Shown one piece after another: positions 1-5,354 of a stretch of DNA of 5,354 nt. The position numbers and the translations under genes were made by a program. This DNA is from Candidatus Latescibacterota bacterium (GTDB taxonomy: Bacteria; Latescibacterota; UBA2968; UBA8231). Every line of letters starts with the position of its first letter. The first letter of the stretch is position 1. Below the pieces are notes generated by a model. The model did not search any database. It was not told the DNA's origin and was given only the letters and a program-made list of their open reading frames with translations. The DNA is taken from positions 1 to 5,354 of the forward strand of contig JAJDTN010000226.1 of assembly GCA_022827165.1 (NCBI GenBank). The letters are read 5' to 3'.

Positions 1-286
1 TCCCGCGCCGGGCGGCCAGGTTGCGCACGCGGATCTCGGGATTGTCGATCCAGTCGAGGGAGCGCATGCGGTACGTGCGGAGATCGGCCTCCGACTCGAG
101 CAAGCCAACGCGGGGGTTGTTGCGCAGACCGATGGCCACCGTCTCTTCGATGGTCAGAGTCAGCTCCTCCCTGCCGCCGCCGCCGGCCCCCGGGTCCTGG
201 CCGCCCTCGCTCGGGGCCGCAGTCGAGCAGAGGCTGACGCCGAAGGGGACCAGCACAGCCGCGAGAGACCGGCCGCCGCGCCTCAT
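1..286 (-). CDS. TolC-like outer-membrane efflux protein, N-terminal part (cut by window edge)
   Basis: The first 95 codons of a gene that runs off the left edge of the window. Residues 1-24 look like a signal peptide: MRRGGR, then a hydrophobic stretch (LAAVLVPFGVSLCSTAA). A Cys at residue 20 follows V-S-L, a poor lipobox, so lipidation is uncertain. A Gly/Pro-rich linker (about 25-38) leads into LTLTIEETVAIGLRNNPRV (41-59), the typical opening of the outer-membrane efflux protein family (TolC/OprM type), where a helix begins with 'LTLeeAvalAlrnNP'. Family members form trimeric outer-membrane channels that dock with a periplasmic adaptor. Its ATG overlaps the TGA of the HlyD gene (ATGA at 286-283), and a GGGAGAG Shine-Dalgarno sits at 300-294, seven bases before the ATG, so the two are probably translationally coupled. 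The beta-barrel and most of the helices lie outside the window, so the call rests on the signal peptide, the N-terminal motif and the context. Confidence 0.75.
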   Translation of the reverse strand, partial: MRRGGRSLAAVLVPFGVSLCSTAAPSEGGQDPGAGGGGREELTLTIEETVAIGLRNNPRVGLLESEADLRTYRMRSLDWIDNPEIRVRNLAARRG

Positions 287-1338
287 GGGCCCGCTCTCCC
301 GAGCACGGAGGATCGATCGATGAGGCCCACGCGCACCGACTCGCCGGGCAGCAGAAGGTGACCGGCCTCGAGGACGACGCGGACCTTCCGGGCCCACAGC
401 ATCTGCCCGCGAAGCCACAGCCGCTCCGGCATCGGTGAGTACCCTGGATGGACGAAGTCGATCCGCCCCCGGGCGTCGAAGTCGCCCGACCGTCTCGACA
501 TCACTTCCACCGCCTGGCCGACCTGCAACTGCAGGTCCTCCGTCTCCGGGACGTAGACTTCCACCACGGAGGCCTGGGCGCTCTCCACGGTGACGATGGG
601 CAGGAAGGCGTCGACCGTACTGCCCGGCAGAGCCAGGATCCGGGAAACCAGGCCATTGGAAGGCGACCGGACCGTTCGATACTCGATGCGCTGGTCGATG
701 AGCGTGATCGACTGACGGACCTCGTGGATGCGCTGCAGGCGGTCTCCGAGAAGTGAGGTCAGGATACTGTCGCCGAAGGCGGCCGAATCGTCGCTGCCGA
801 GGTGCACCACTTCGGGCCGGATGAGCGCCGACTGCTCGGCGACGGACCGCGCCAGGACATCGCGGCGAATGGTCATGCGGGTCAGATCGCGGTCATGGCC
901 CAGGCCGGCCTTCTCCGCGGCCACCAGCGCCTCGATCTCCCGGCTGAGGGCATCGAGCTCGGCTTCCTCCGCCCGTACCTGGGCGTATCGCTCGGACACG
1001 CGCAGCCGCAGCAGGTCGTACTCGACGTGGTAGCGGCGCCGGTCCGCCGCCGCGATCGACTCCAGGACGGCCAGCTCTTCCGCACGCAGTCGCCTCTCCG
1101 CCGACAGGTCCGACACGTCCAGGCGAGCCAGGACCTGTCCGGCCGCGACGGCCTCGCCCACTGCGGCGTGCATCTCGTGGATGGTTCCCCCCTCGCGGGC
1201 CCCCACCGACTGCACCGTGGACACGACGGTGCCCACCAGGTACGGATCGACCTGCCACTGCCAGTAGCCGTAGACGGCCGCCATCACGGCCACCGCCCAC
1301 AGGGCACGGAAGGAGTTCCTCGTCAGCCAACGCTTCAT
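283..1338 (-). CDS. HlyD-family membrane fusion protein (periplasmic adaptor)
   Basis: 351 residues. A short cytoplasmic N-terminus (MKRWLTRNSFR) precedes one membrane helix at about 11-28. Next comes a first biotinyl-lipoyl half-motif (about 39-75, with GAREGGTIHEMHAAVGEAV and GQVLARLD), a charged coiled coil of about 80-220, the second lipoyl half (about 221-253, RTVRSPSNGLVSRILALPGS) and a beta-barrel region (about 255-340, with VYVPETEDLQLQVGQAVEV). This order is that of HlyD/EmrA-type adaptors, which bridge an inner-membrane component and a TolC-like channel. I see no clear R-L-S tip motif at the coil turn (about 145-150), and the returning helix is broken by a Gly/Ser/Asp-rich stretch near 181-190. 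The start is the ATG at 1338, three bases after the stop of the DUF4956 gene, with a TGGAGGT Shine-Dalgarno at 1352-1346 inside that gene's end. Its stop overlaps the next start. The substrate cannot be read from the sequence. Confidence 0.92.
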   Translation of the reverse strand: MKRWLTRNSFRALWAVAVMAAVYGYWQWQVDPYLVGTVVSTVQSVGAREGGTIHEMHAAVGEAVAAGQVLARLDVSDLSAERRLRAEELAVLESIAAADRRRYHVEYDLLRLRVSERYAQVRAEEAELDALSREIEALVAAEKAGLGHDRDLTRMTIRRDVLARSVAEQSALIRPEVVHLGSDDSAAFGDSILTSLLGDRLQRIHEVRQSITLIDQRIEYRTVRSPSNGLVSRILALPGSTVDAFLPIVTVESAQASVVEVYVPETEDLQLQVGQAVEVMSRRSGDFDARGRIDFVHPGYSPMPERLWLRGQMLWARKVRVVLEAGHLLLPGESVRVGLIDRSSVLGRAGP

Positions 1339-1341
1339 GGG

Positions 1342-2022
1342 CTACACCTCCACTGCAGAGGTGTGGTTCATGAAGGTCAACCCGCGAAGGCCCTCGATCC
1401 GTCCCAAGGCCTCGATCAATCGCGTCGAGTCCGCCTCCCGGACGAGCTTGACCTGGTATGTGCAGTCCACGAGATCGCCCTGGGCCACGTCGCGCATCGT
1501 CACCAGGCCGAAGGTCCGCGGTATCTGCTGAAACACCTGGGCTACCTGAGCGGCGAAGTCCGGCGCCGCCGGGATCTGGAAGCGCACGAGTCCATCGAAC
1601 TTCATGCGCGTGCCGAAGAGAGAGGAGTGCATGAGCACGGCGGTGGTACAGAACAGGGCGGTGGCGAGGGTGGCAGCGATGTAGCTCTGCACCCCACTGG
1701 CCACGCCCGCACCGAGAGCGGCGAAGAGGAACACCAGGTCCCGGGGATCGCGCAGGTTGGTGCGGAAACGGATGATCGCCAGCGATCCCACGATACCGAT
1801 GCCCCTGGCCACGTTGTCGCCGATGGCGATCATCAGCAGACAGGTGACGAGGCTGCCCAGCACCATGGTCTCCATCAGACCCCGCGACCAGGACAGGCCA
1901 TGGAACGTCCACTCGTACACCATTGCGATCGTGCTCGACAGGCAGAAGGCGAATACCAGGGAGAGCAGCACCGTATTCCAGTGGAGCTTGATCGTCCCGA
2001 AATCGAGCAACAGACTGTCCAT
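1342..2022 (-). CDS. DUF4956-family inner-membrane protein
   Basis: 226 residues starting MDSLLLDFG. Hydrophobic segments lie at about 15-36, 48-68, 73-84, 95-109 and 112-133, followed by a soluble C-terminal domain (about 140-226). The conserved core is at 73-110: GIGIVGSLAIIRFRTNLRD, then PRDLVFLFAALGAGVASG. This glycine-rich helix, 'IRFRT' and 'DPRD' pattern is what I associate with DUF4956. The family has no established biochemical function that I know of; members often sit beside VTC-type polyphosphate polymerase and CotH genes, neither of which is seen here. The C-terminal part (for example CTYQVKLVREADSTRLIEAL and IEGLRGLTFM) looks like an ACT/ferredoxin-like fold, an inference. The frame stays open up to 2184, but I chose the ATG at 2022: it has AAAGGAG at 2037-2031, eight bases upstream, and a sigma-54 promoter lies between the two candidate starts. 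The extra 54 residues would also be low-complexity and unlike the family. It is the first gene of the operon. Confidence 0.87.
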   Translation of the reverse strand: MDSLLLDFGTIKLHWNTVLLSLVFAFCLSSTIAMVYEWTFHGLSWSRGLMETMVLGSLVTCLLMIAIGDNVARGIGIVGSLAIIRFRTNLRDPRDLVFLFAALGAGVASGVQSYIAATLATALFCTTAVLMHSSLFGTRMKFDGLVRFQIPAAPDFAAQVAQVFQQIPRTFGLVTMRDVAQGDLVDCTYQVKLVREADSTRLIEALGRIEGLRGLTFMNHTSAVEV

Positions 2023-2030
2023 CAGCTGGT

Positions 2031-2037
2031 CTCCTTT
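2031..2037 (-). promoter_or_regulatory. ribosome-binding site that fixes the start of the DUF4956 gene
   Basis: AAAGGAG on the minus strand, eight bases before the ATG at 2022 and inside the short leader predicted from the sigma-54 promoter. It favours the start at 2022 over the in-frame ATG at 2184, which lies upstream of the promoter. Confidence 0.8.
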
Positions 2038-2044
2038 GGCGTCG

Positions 2045-2058
2045 TGCCACGTGTGGCA
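2045..2058. repeat. 14-bp inverted repeat at the predicted transcription start
   Basis: Perfect 6-bp arms with a 2-bp spacer (TGCCAC-GT-GTGGCA on the plus strand), centred just downstream of the -12 element and covering about -10 to +4 of the sigma-54 promoter. It could be an operator for a repressor competing with the polymerase. The 2-base centre is too short for a stable RNA hairpin loop unless inner pairs open. Its function is inferred from position only. Confidence 0.45.
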
Positions 2059-2073
2059 TGCAAGAATTGTGCC
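2059..2073 (-). promoter_or_regulatory. sigma-54 (RpoN) -24/-12 promoter of the DUF4956-HlyD-OEP operon
   Basis: Read on the minus strand the site is GGCACAATTCTTGCA, matching the RpoN consensus TGGCAC-N5-TTGCW at every fixed position except the leading T, which is C at 2074. The invariant GG (2073-2072) and GC (2061-2060) are separated by exactly 10 bases, as required. With the C at 2060 taken as -12, transcription would start near 2048, giving a leader of about 26 bases that contains the AAAGGAG ribosome-binding site and ends at the ATG at 2022. The correct spacing, orientation and distance to a gene start make a chance match unlikely. Such promoters need an AAA+ enhancer-binding activator, which is not encoded in this window. 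Confidence 0.82.
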
Positions 2074-2114
2074 GTCCACGGGGCCGCCTGCCGCAGCACC
2101 CGCCACCGGCCAGT

Positions 2115-2152
2115 CTCTGCCTGCACCCCCGACTGTGGGCCTGCAGAGGCAG
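2115..2152. promoter_or_regulatory. candidate activator (UAS) region with repeated GCCTGCA
   Basis: The heptamer GCCTGCA occurs at 2119-2125 and again at 2139-2145, exactly 20 bp apart (about two helical turns). The flanking bases also form imperfect dyad arms (CTCTGCCTGCA at 2115-2125 and TGCAGAGGCAG at 2142-2152). This lies about 70-105 bases upstream of the predicted start, a usual distance for an enhancer-binding protein site. The repeats are short and may be chance in GC-rich DNA. Confidence 0.25.
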
Positions 2153-2374
2153 GGCGCATCGGAGGTCTCCGGCTCTCGGGACAACCGCCTCTTCCGCTTT
2201 CCTGGACGGGCACTCGGCCCAGTGGGGGGTCAGTCCGATTCTCCGGACCGGTGCTCTTGACCCATCCGCCAAGGGACGCACCCAGCTGGAACGGGGCATT
2301 GAAGACCGCCAGCCGCACCGGTCCGGCGCGGCCAAGGGCAGGAGATCAGGGTGCTGGCGCTATCGGCGCGCGTG

Positions 2375-2390
2375 GCCGCCGCACGGCGGC
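2375..2390. repeat. GC-rich inverted repeat in the intergenic region
   Basis: Perfect 7-bp arms GCCGCCG and CGGCGGC around a 2-base centre, or a 6-bp stem with a 4-base loop if transcribed. No T-run follows on either strand, so it is not a canonical intrinsic terminator. The role is unknown. Confidence 0.4.
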
Positions 2391-2532
2391 AACTGCACGT
2401 ACGAAGGAGAGCGCCGAGCGCTTCTCAAGAGGCGAGCACTCGCGCCGAGGGGCGTACGAGGAACCAGCTTCACGGCATGCATGGGGCTGCAGGAGGACAA
2501 GCGGGTCGAGGACGACGCAGAGGTCGCGTCTC

Positions 2533-2560
2533 CCCGGGACTGGCGCCAACTAGTCCCGGG
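2533..2560 (-). terminator. GC-rich hairpin spanning the stop codon of the propeller protein, terminator-like
   Basis: Perfect 9-bp arms: CCCGGGACT (2533-2541) and AGTCCCGGG (2552-2560), with a 10-base loop. The TAG stop (2552-2550) begins at the last base of the first arm as transcribed. No U-tract follows, so it would be an atypical terminator or an RNA 3'-end stabiliser. A second, overlapping stem (GTCCCGG 2553-2559 with CCGGGAC 2564-2570, loop GAGG) shares one arm and cannot form at the same time. Confidence 0.35.
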
Positions 2561-5354
2561 AGGCCGGGACCACCTGGAGGAGCTGGCGCTGTCGCAGGTC
2601 TCCATCCTCCAGGTACACACAGACGTACAGTCCAGGGGAGACCAACCGCCCCCCGCGGTCGGTTCCATCCCAGGCGAGGGTGCGGCTCTCCGGACCTGCC
2701 GTCAGTCTCTCCACCAACTCGCCGGCCGTGTTGAAGATCCGTATCTCGACTCTTCCCGAGCCACGGAACCAGAAGGTCGTAGGCTGTCCCCGGGAGACCG
2801 GATTGGGATAGTTGTAGACCGCGATCTGCTCGTCGATCACCTGCGCCGTCAGGATCACGGTCCGGGTGCCCCCGTCGCCGGTCAGGCTCAGGACCTCCTG
2901 AACCTTCTCCGACTTCCCCGATAGACCGTCGTCGATGGCCGACCTGAAGAGGACCCACACCTCCGCCGTGTCCCCGGATGCCAGGCTGAGGGACGACATT
3001 TCCGCGGCGAACTGGCGGGTCCCTTCGACCGTCGGTGGATCCAGGTTGAGCCGTGCATCGCCGCGGTTGTGCACCGGCAGGGCCTTCCACAGGGAGTCGC
3101 CCACGGAGACGCCGCCGAAGTCCAGGGTATCGGCAAGCACTTCCAGCACCGGCGCCACGCCCGTGAGCGTGAAGGAGACCTGGATTGTCGGTTGGTCGGG
3201 ATCATTGCTCTCTATGGTCAGGATGCTCACATGCGGGCCGAGCCGACCGGGAGAGACGGGGATCGTGACCTCGCTGCTTTCCCCGGGTTCCAGGGGCCAG
3301 GGAAAGCGGTCTTCCAGAGCCTCCATAGGCTCACCGTCCCAGAGGAGTTCCTCGATGACCAGCTCCGCCTCACCCGCGTTGGTAAGGGTCAAGATCACCG
3401 GGACGGCCTCATCTGCCCTGACCTCGCCCAACTCCACCAGGCGCGGCTCGACTTCCAGGCGCGGCTTGATTCCACGCCCCCTCAGCGGCAAGTCGAGGAA
3501 GCTGTTGTCAGGGTCGTTGCTGGTCAGTCCCAACGATGCCTCCACGGTACTGGCGTCGCGAGGACTGAAGGTGATCACCACGGTCGTATCCCTCCCCGGT
3601 TCCAGGTCAAAGGACTGAGGCGATACCCTGAATTGCTCGTCCGTCGTGGCTGCGTCCACACCCAGCAGACCTGTGCCGCTGTTTTCCACGACCAGAGTCC
3701 TTTCGGCGGACTTGCTCACGGCCACTTCTCCGAAGAAGACCGTGTCGGAGACCGATACCTGGATCTGCGGCTTCTGGCTGCCGGCCTTGAGATCGATGAT
3801 GATCACCGGCGCATTGGGATCGTTGGTTGTGAGCACCAGCGCCGCCTCAATCCTCGGGAAGTTGGTCGAGGGATCGAATTTCAGCTCCATGACCAGACTG
3901 TCACCCGGACTGATGCTGATCCCGGGGCCGGGGCTCTCCACCTCGAACTCCGGTTTGGTCGTGATGAGCTGATTGATCACCAGATCGGCCTCGCCCCTGT
4001 TGTAGAGCACCAGTTCTCTGTGGACAGGGTCGCCGGAAATGCCGAAATCGACGCGATCGGAGGACAGATCTATCTCGGGGATCAGCTGGGACATGACAAT
4101 GCTCACGCTATCGCTCTTGAGCCCCGGGGCGGAGGCCTTCACCGTGGCGATTCCGGGCAGCGTGCCCGCTGTAAAGGAGACGCTGGCCATGCCCTGCACT
4201 ACTACGGCGCTGGATACCTCCAGGTGGCCCAGATCCTCGGGACCTTCGACAACCGCAAAGGACACCTCCGTGCTGTTGTCGGTCTTGAGCCGCCCCCCGA
4301 GGGAGTCCTGCACCACGGCGGTCAGGATCGATCTGTCCTCGCCGTTGGCTCTGATGCTCGCGGATGAGGCCTCCAGGACGATCTTGAACCGGCTCAGGAC
4401 GATACCGAAGACCCCTCCACCAACGGTGCCGGCGTAGACTTGCCGGGGGCGAGAGCGCCCCATGGCCACGGTCAGCACATCGGGGTGGGTCAGACCCGGC
4501 TCGACGGGCTGCCAGCTGTCGCCGCGGTCCAGGCTGCGGAAGACCCCGCCGCGAGTGCCGGCGTACAGGTGCAGTGAATCGGCCGGGTCCACGGCCAGGG
4601 CGCGAATCGACGAAGGGGTCAGCCCCGCGTTGATCTCCTCCCAGGTGAGGCCGTGGTCCAGGCTGCGGAAGATCCCGCCGTCGGTGCCGGCAAAGACGGC
4701 ACGGCCCGCCGCATCCAGGGCCAGGGCCCGCACCGACAATCCCCCCATGCCGTCGCTCGAGGGCGTCCAGCTCGAGCCCCCGTCGCCGCTGCGGAAGACC
4801 CCCTCCCCGGTGCCCGCAAAGACCAACTCCCCCCCCGGATGCAGCGCCAGGGACTGCACCGACAGGGCAGCCAGCCCCTGGCTGCCGGACGACCAGCTCA
4901 ATCCCCCGTCGAGGCTGCGATAGACCCCCTTCTCCGTGCCCGCAAAGACGGCCGTCCCCGTCGCCCCCACCGCCAGGGCTTGCACGGACAGAGTATCGAG
5001 TGCCTCGGCGGCTGACGACCATGTCGAGCCGCCATCGAGGCTGCGGTAGACCCCGGCATGAGTGCCGGCGAACATCCGTGGAGGCGAACCCGGGTCGACC
5101 AGGAGCGCATGGACTTCCAGACCGGCCTGACTGCGCGTCCAGGAGGCGCCTCCGTCGAGGCTGTTGAAGATCCCGGATTCGCCCCCTGCGTACAGGCGCA
5201 GCGCATCGGAAGGATCCACGGCCAGTGTCCGCACCGACAAGGCGGACAGACCTTTGTTGGCCTCCTCCCAACTCGTCCCCCCATCGTGGCGGAAGACCCC
5301 GGCCCGGGTACCCGCAAACAGCCGCGAGCCGTCGAGCGGGTCCAGCCACAAGGC
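2550..5354 (-). CDS. Large secreted multidomain protein: Asp-box propeller, Big_1-like, four ASH domains, FlgD-like C-terminus (5' end missing)
   Basis: 934 residues are visible and the frame is still open at the right edge. The first start-like codon (TTG at 5351) lies inside a propeller repeat (ALWLDPLDGS), so the true start is outside. Residues below count from that TTG. Blades of 40-43 residues fill 1-294, each of the form 'LAVDP..LyAGT..GvfrSlDgG.sW', with an eighth remnant to about 315; S-x-D-x-G-x-S/T-W is the Asp-box signature. A Big_1-like Ig domain follows (320-420), then four ASH/choice-of-anchor-D Ig domains (425-525, 527-627, 629-732, 733-840), the first three with '(T/S)NDP'. 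Residues 845-933 are a FlgD-like domain with YNYPNP, RIFNTAGELV and AWDGTDRGGRLVSPGLYV, resembling the C-terminal sorting domains of type IX-like secreted proteins. I see only one cysteine (911), as suits an exported protein. No catalytic site is apparent; binding or surface scaffolding is the likely role, an inference. Confidence 0.93.
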   Translation of the reverse strand, partial: ALWLDPLDGSRLFAGTRAGVFRHDGGTSWEEANKGLSALSVRTLAVDPSDALRLYAGGESGIFNSLDGGASWTRSQAGLEVHALLVDPGSPPRMFAGTHAGVYRSLDGGSTWSSAAEALDTLSVQALAVGATGTAVFAGTEKGVYRSLDGGLSWSSGSQGLAALSVQSLALHPGGELVFAGTGEGVFRSGDGGSSWTPSSDGMGGLSVRALALDAAGRAVFAGTDGGIFRSLDHGLTWEEINAGLTPSSIRALAVDPADSLHLYAGTRGGVFRSLDRGDSWQPVEPGLTHPDVLTVAMGRSRPRQVYAGTVGGGVFGIVLSRFKIVLEASSASIRANGEDRSILTAVVQDSLGGRLKTDNSTEVSFAVVEGPEDLGHLEVSSAVVVQGMASVSFTAGTLPGIATVKASAPGLKSDSVSIVMSQLIPEIDLSSDRVDFGISGDPVHRELVLYNRGEADLVINQLITTKPEFEVESPGPGISISPGDSLVMELKFDPSTNFPRIEAALVLTTNDPNAPVIIIDLKAGSQKPQIQVSVSDTVFFGEVAVSKSAERTLVVENSGTGLLGVDAATTDEQFRVSPQSFDLEPGRDTTVVITFSPRDASTVEASLGLTSNDPDNSFLDLPLRGRGIKPRLEVEPRLVELGEVRADEAVPVILTLTNAGEAELVIEELLWDGEPMEALEDRFPWPLEPGESSEVTIPVSPGRLGPHVSILTIESNDPDQPTIQVSFTLTGVAPVLEVLADTLDFGGVSVGDSLWKALPVHNRGDARLNLDPPTVEGTRQFAAEMSSLSLASGDTAEVWVLFRSAIDDGLSGKSEKVQEVLSLTGDGGTRTVILTAQVIDEQIAVYNYPNPVSRGQPTTFWFRGSGRVEIRIFNTAGELVERLTAGPESRTLAWDGTDRGGRLVSPGLYVCVYLEDGDLRQRQLLQVVPASRD
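4470..5354 (-). repeat. tandem 120-129 bp coding repeats (seven propeller blades)
   Basis: Seven consecutive units at 5351-5226, 5225-5106, 5105-4977, 4976-4851, 4850-4725, 4724-4599 and 4598-4470, plus a degenerate eighth to about 4400. All lengths are multiples of three. Similarity is visible in the DNA as well as the protein: blocks around 4530 and 4660 share GTCCAGGCTGCGGAAGA (plus strand), and similar GAGGCTGCGGTAGACC or GAGGCTGCGATAGACC blocks occur near 5036 and 4910. This indicates growth by duplication or homogenisation by recombination. The array extends past the right edge. Confidence 0.85.

Larger units (their letters stand above)
2074..2549. other. intergenic region upstream of the sigma-54 promoter; no convincing gene
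   Basis: This stretch separates the stop of the propeller protein from the operon promoter. Open frames cross it on both strands, but none has a plausible ribosome-binding site with a recognisable protein, and all continue as shadows of the neighbouring genes. Two strong inverted repeats are visible besides the stop-codon hairpin: GCCGCCG at 2375-2381 with CGGCGGC at 2384-2390, and a bulged stem at 2407-2426 (AGCGC/GCGCT plus three outer pairs, loop CGA). Neither is followed by a T-run on either strand. The region could hold enhancer sites or an untranslated structured RNA, but nothing shows transcription. Confidence 0.5.

Noticed and set aside
2023..2184. 54-residue N-terminal extension of the DUF4956 protein from the ATG at 2184
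   Set aside because: It reads through the ribosome-binding site and the sigma-54 promoter, is not hydrophobic, does not resemble the family, and the ATG at 2022 has a good Shine-Dalgarno.
893..2335. 480-codon open frame on the minus strand, overlapping the operon in another frame
   Set aside because: It overlaps two clearly recognisable genes, and its Arg/Gly/Pro-rich composition is typical of an out-of-frame reading.
2375..2426. Intergenic stems as intrinsic terminators
   Set aside because: Neither stem is followed by a T-run on either strand, so I list them only as inverted repeats.
802..2553. 583-codon open frame on the plus strand
   Set aside because: It is antisense to the HlyD and DUF4956 genes and the gap. 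The product is a His/Arg/Gln-rich translation of codon-biased GC-rich DNA with no recognisable domain.
3069..4367. 432-codon open frame on the plus strand
   Set aside because: It is antisense to the ASH-domain region, His/Asp/Arg-rich, without a domain or a convincing ribosome-binding site.
4108..5349. 413-codon minus-strand frame within the propeller gene
   Set aside because: Out-of-frame shadow of the tandem repeats; its repetitiveness simply mirrors the blades.
5349..5351. TTG as the start of the propeller protein
   Set aside because: It lies within a blade (ALWLDP), the upstream codon stays in frame, and no signal peptide follows. The gene begins outside the window.
4470..5354. Regular repeats as a possible CRISPR array
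   Set aside because: The period is 120-129 bp, always a multiple of three, and it encodes Asp-box blades, so it is a coding repeat.
1..5354. tRNA, rRNA, insertion sequence or phage attachment site
   Set aside because: I saw no cloverleaf-like sequence, rRNA segment, transposase motif or terminal inverted repeats with target duplications.

Overview
The window is GC-rich bacterial DNA in which every gene I can support lies on the minus strand, so transcription runs from the right end to the left. It looks like a Gram-negative (diderm) genome: the left half encodes a periplasmic adaptor and the start of a TolC-type outer-membrane channel. The large right-hand protein combines Asp-box propeller blades, ASH-type Ig repeats and a FlgD-like C-terminal domain. 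That architecture is common in high-GC relatives of the Bacteroidetes (for example Eisenbacteria, Krumholzibacteria, Latescibacteria or Gemmatimonadota). The lineage is an inference from architecture only.

Layout from right to left. Positions 5354-2550 hold the 3' part of a large secreted, modular surface protein: at least seven Asp-box propeller blades, a Big_1-like Ig domain, four ASH/choice-of-anchor-D domains and a terminal FlgD-like domain. Its start is outside the window. Positions 2549-2023 are a 527-base non-coding stretch. It carries a GC-rich hairpin at the stop codon, further hairpins, and, close to its left end, an excellent sigma-54 type -24/-12 promoter. Positions 2022-1342 encode a DUF4956-family inner-membrane protein, 1338-283 a HlyD-family membrane fusion protein, and 286-1 the N-terminal 95 residues of a TolC-like outer-membrane efflux protein, cut by the window edge.

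The three left-hand genes form a tight operon: a 3-base gap between the first two, then an ATGA overlap. Each has a good Shine-Dalgarno sequence. They read as an envelope-spanning assembly (inner-membrane component, periplasmic adaptor, outer-membrane channel) controlled by sigma-54 and therefore by an unseen enhancer-binding activator. No ABC, MFS or RND pump gene is visible. Whether the DUF4956 protein takes the inner-membrane role, or a transporter or synthase lies further downstream, is the most interesting open question here.
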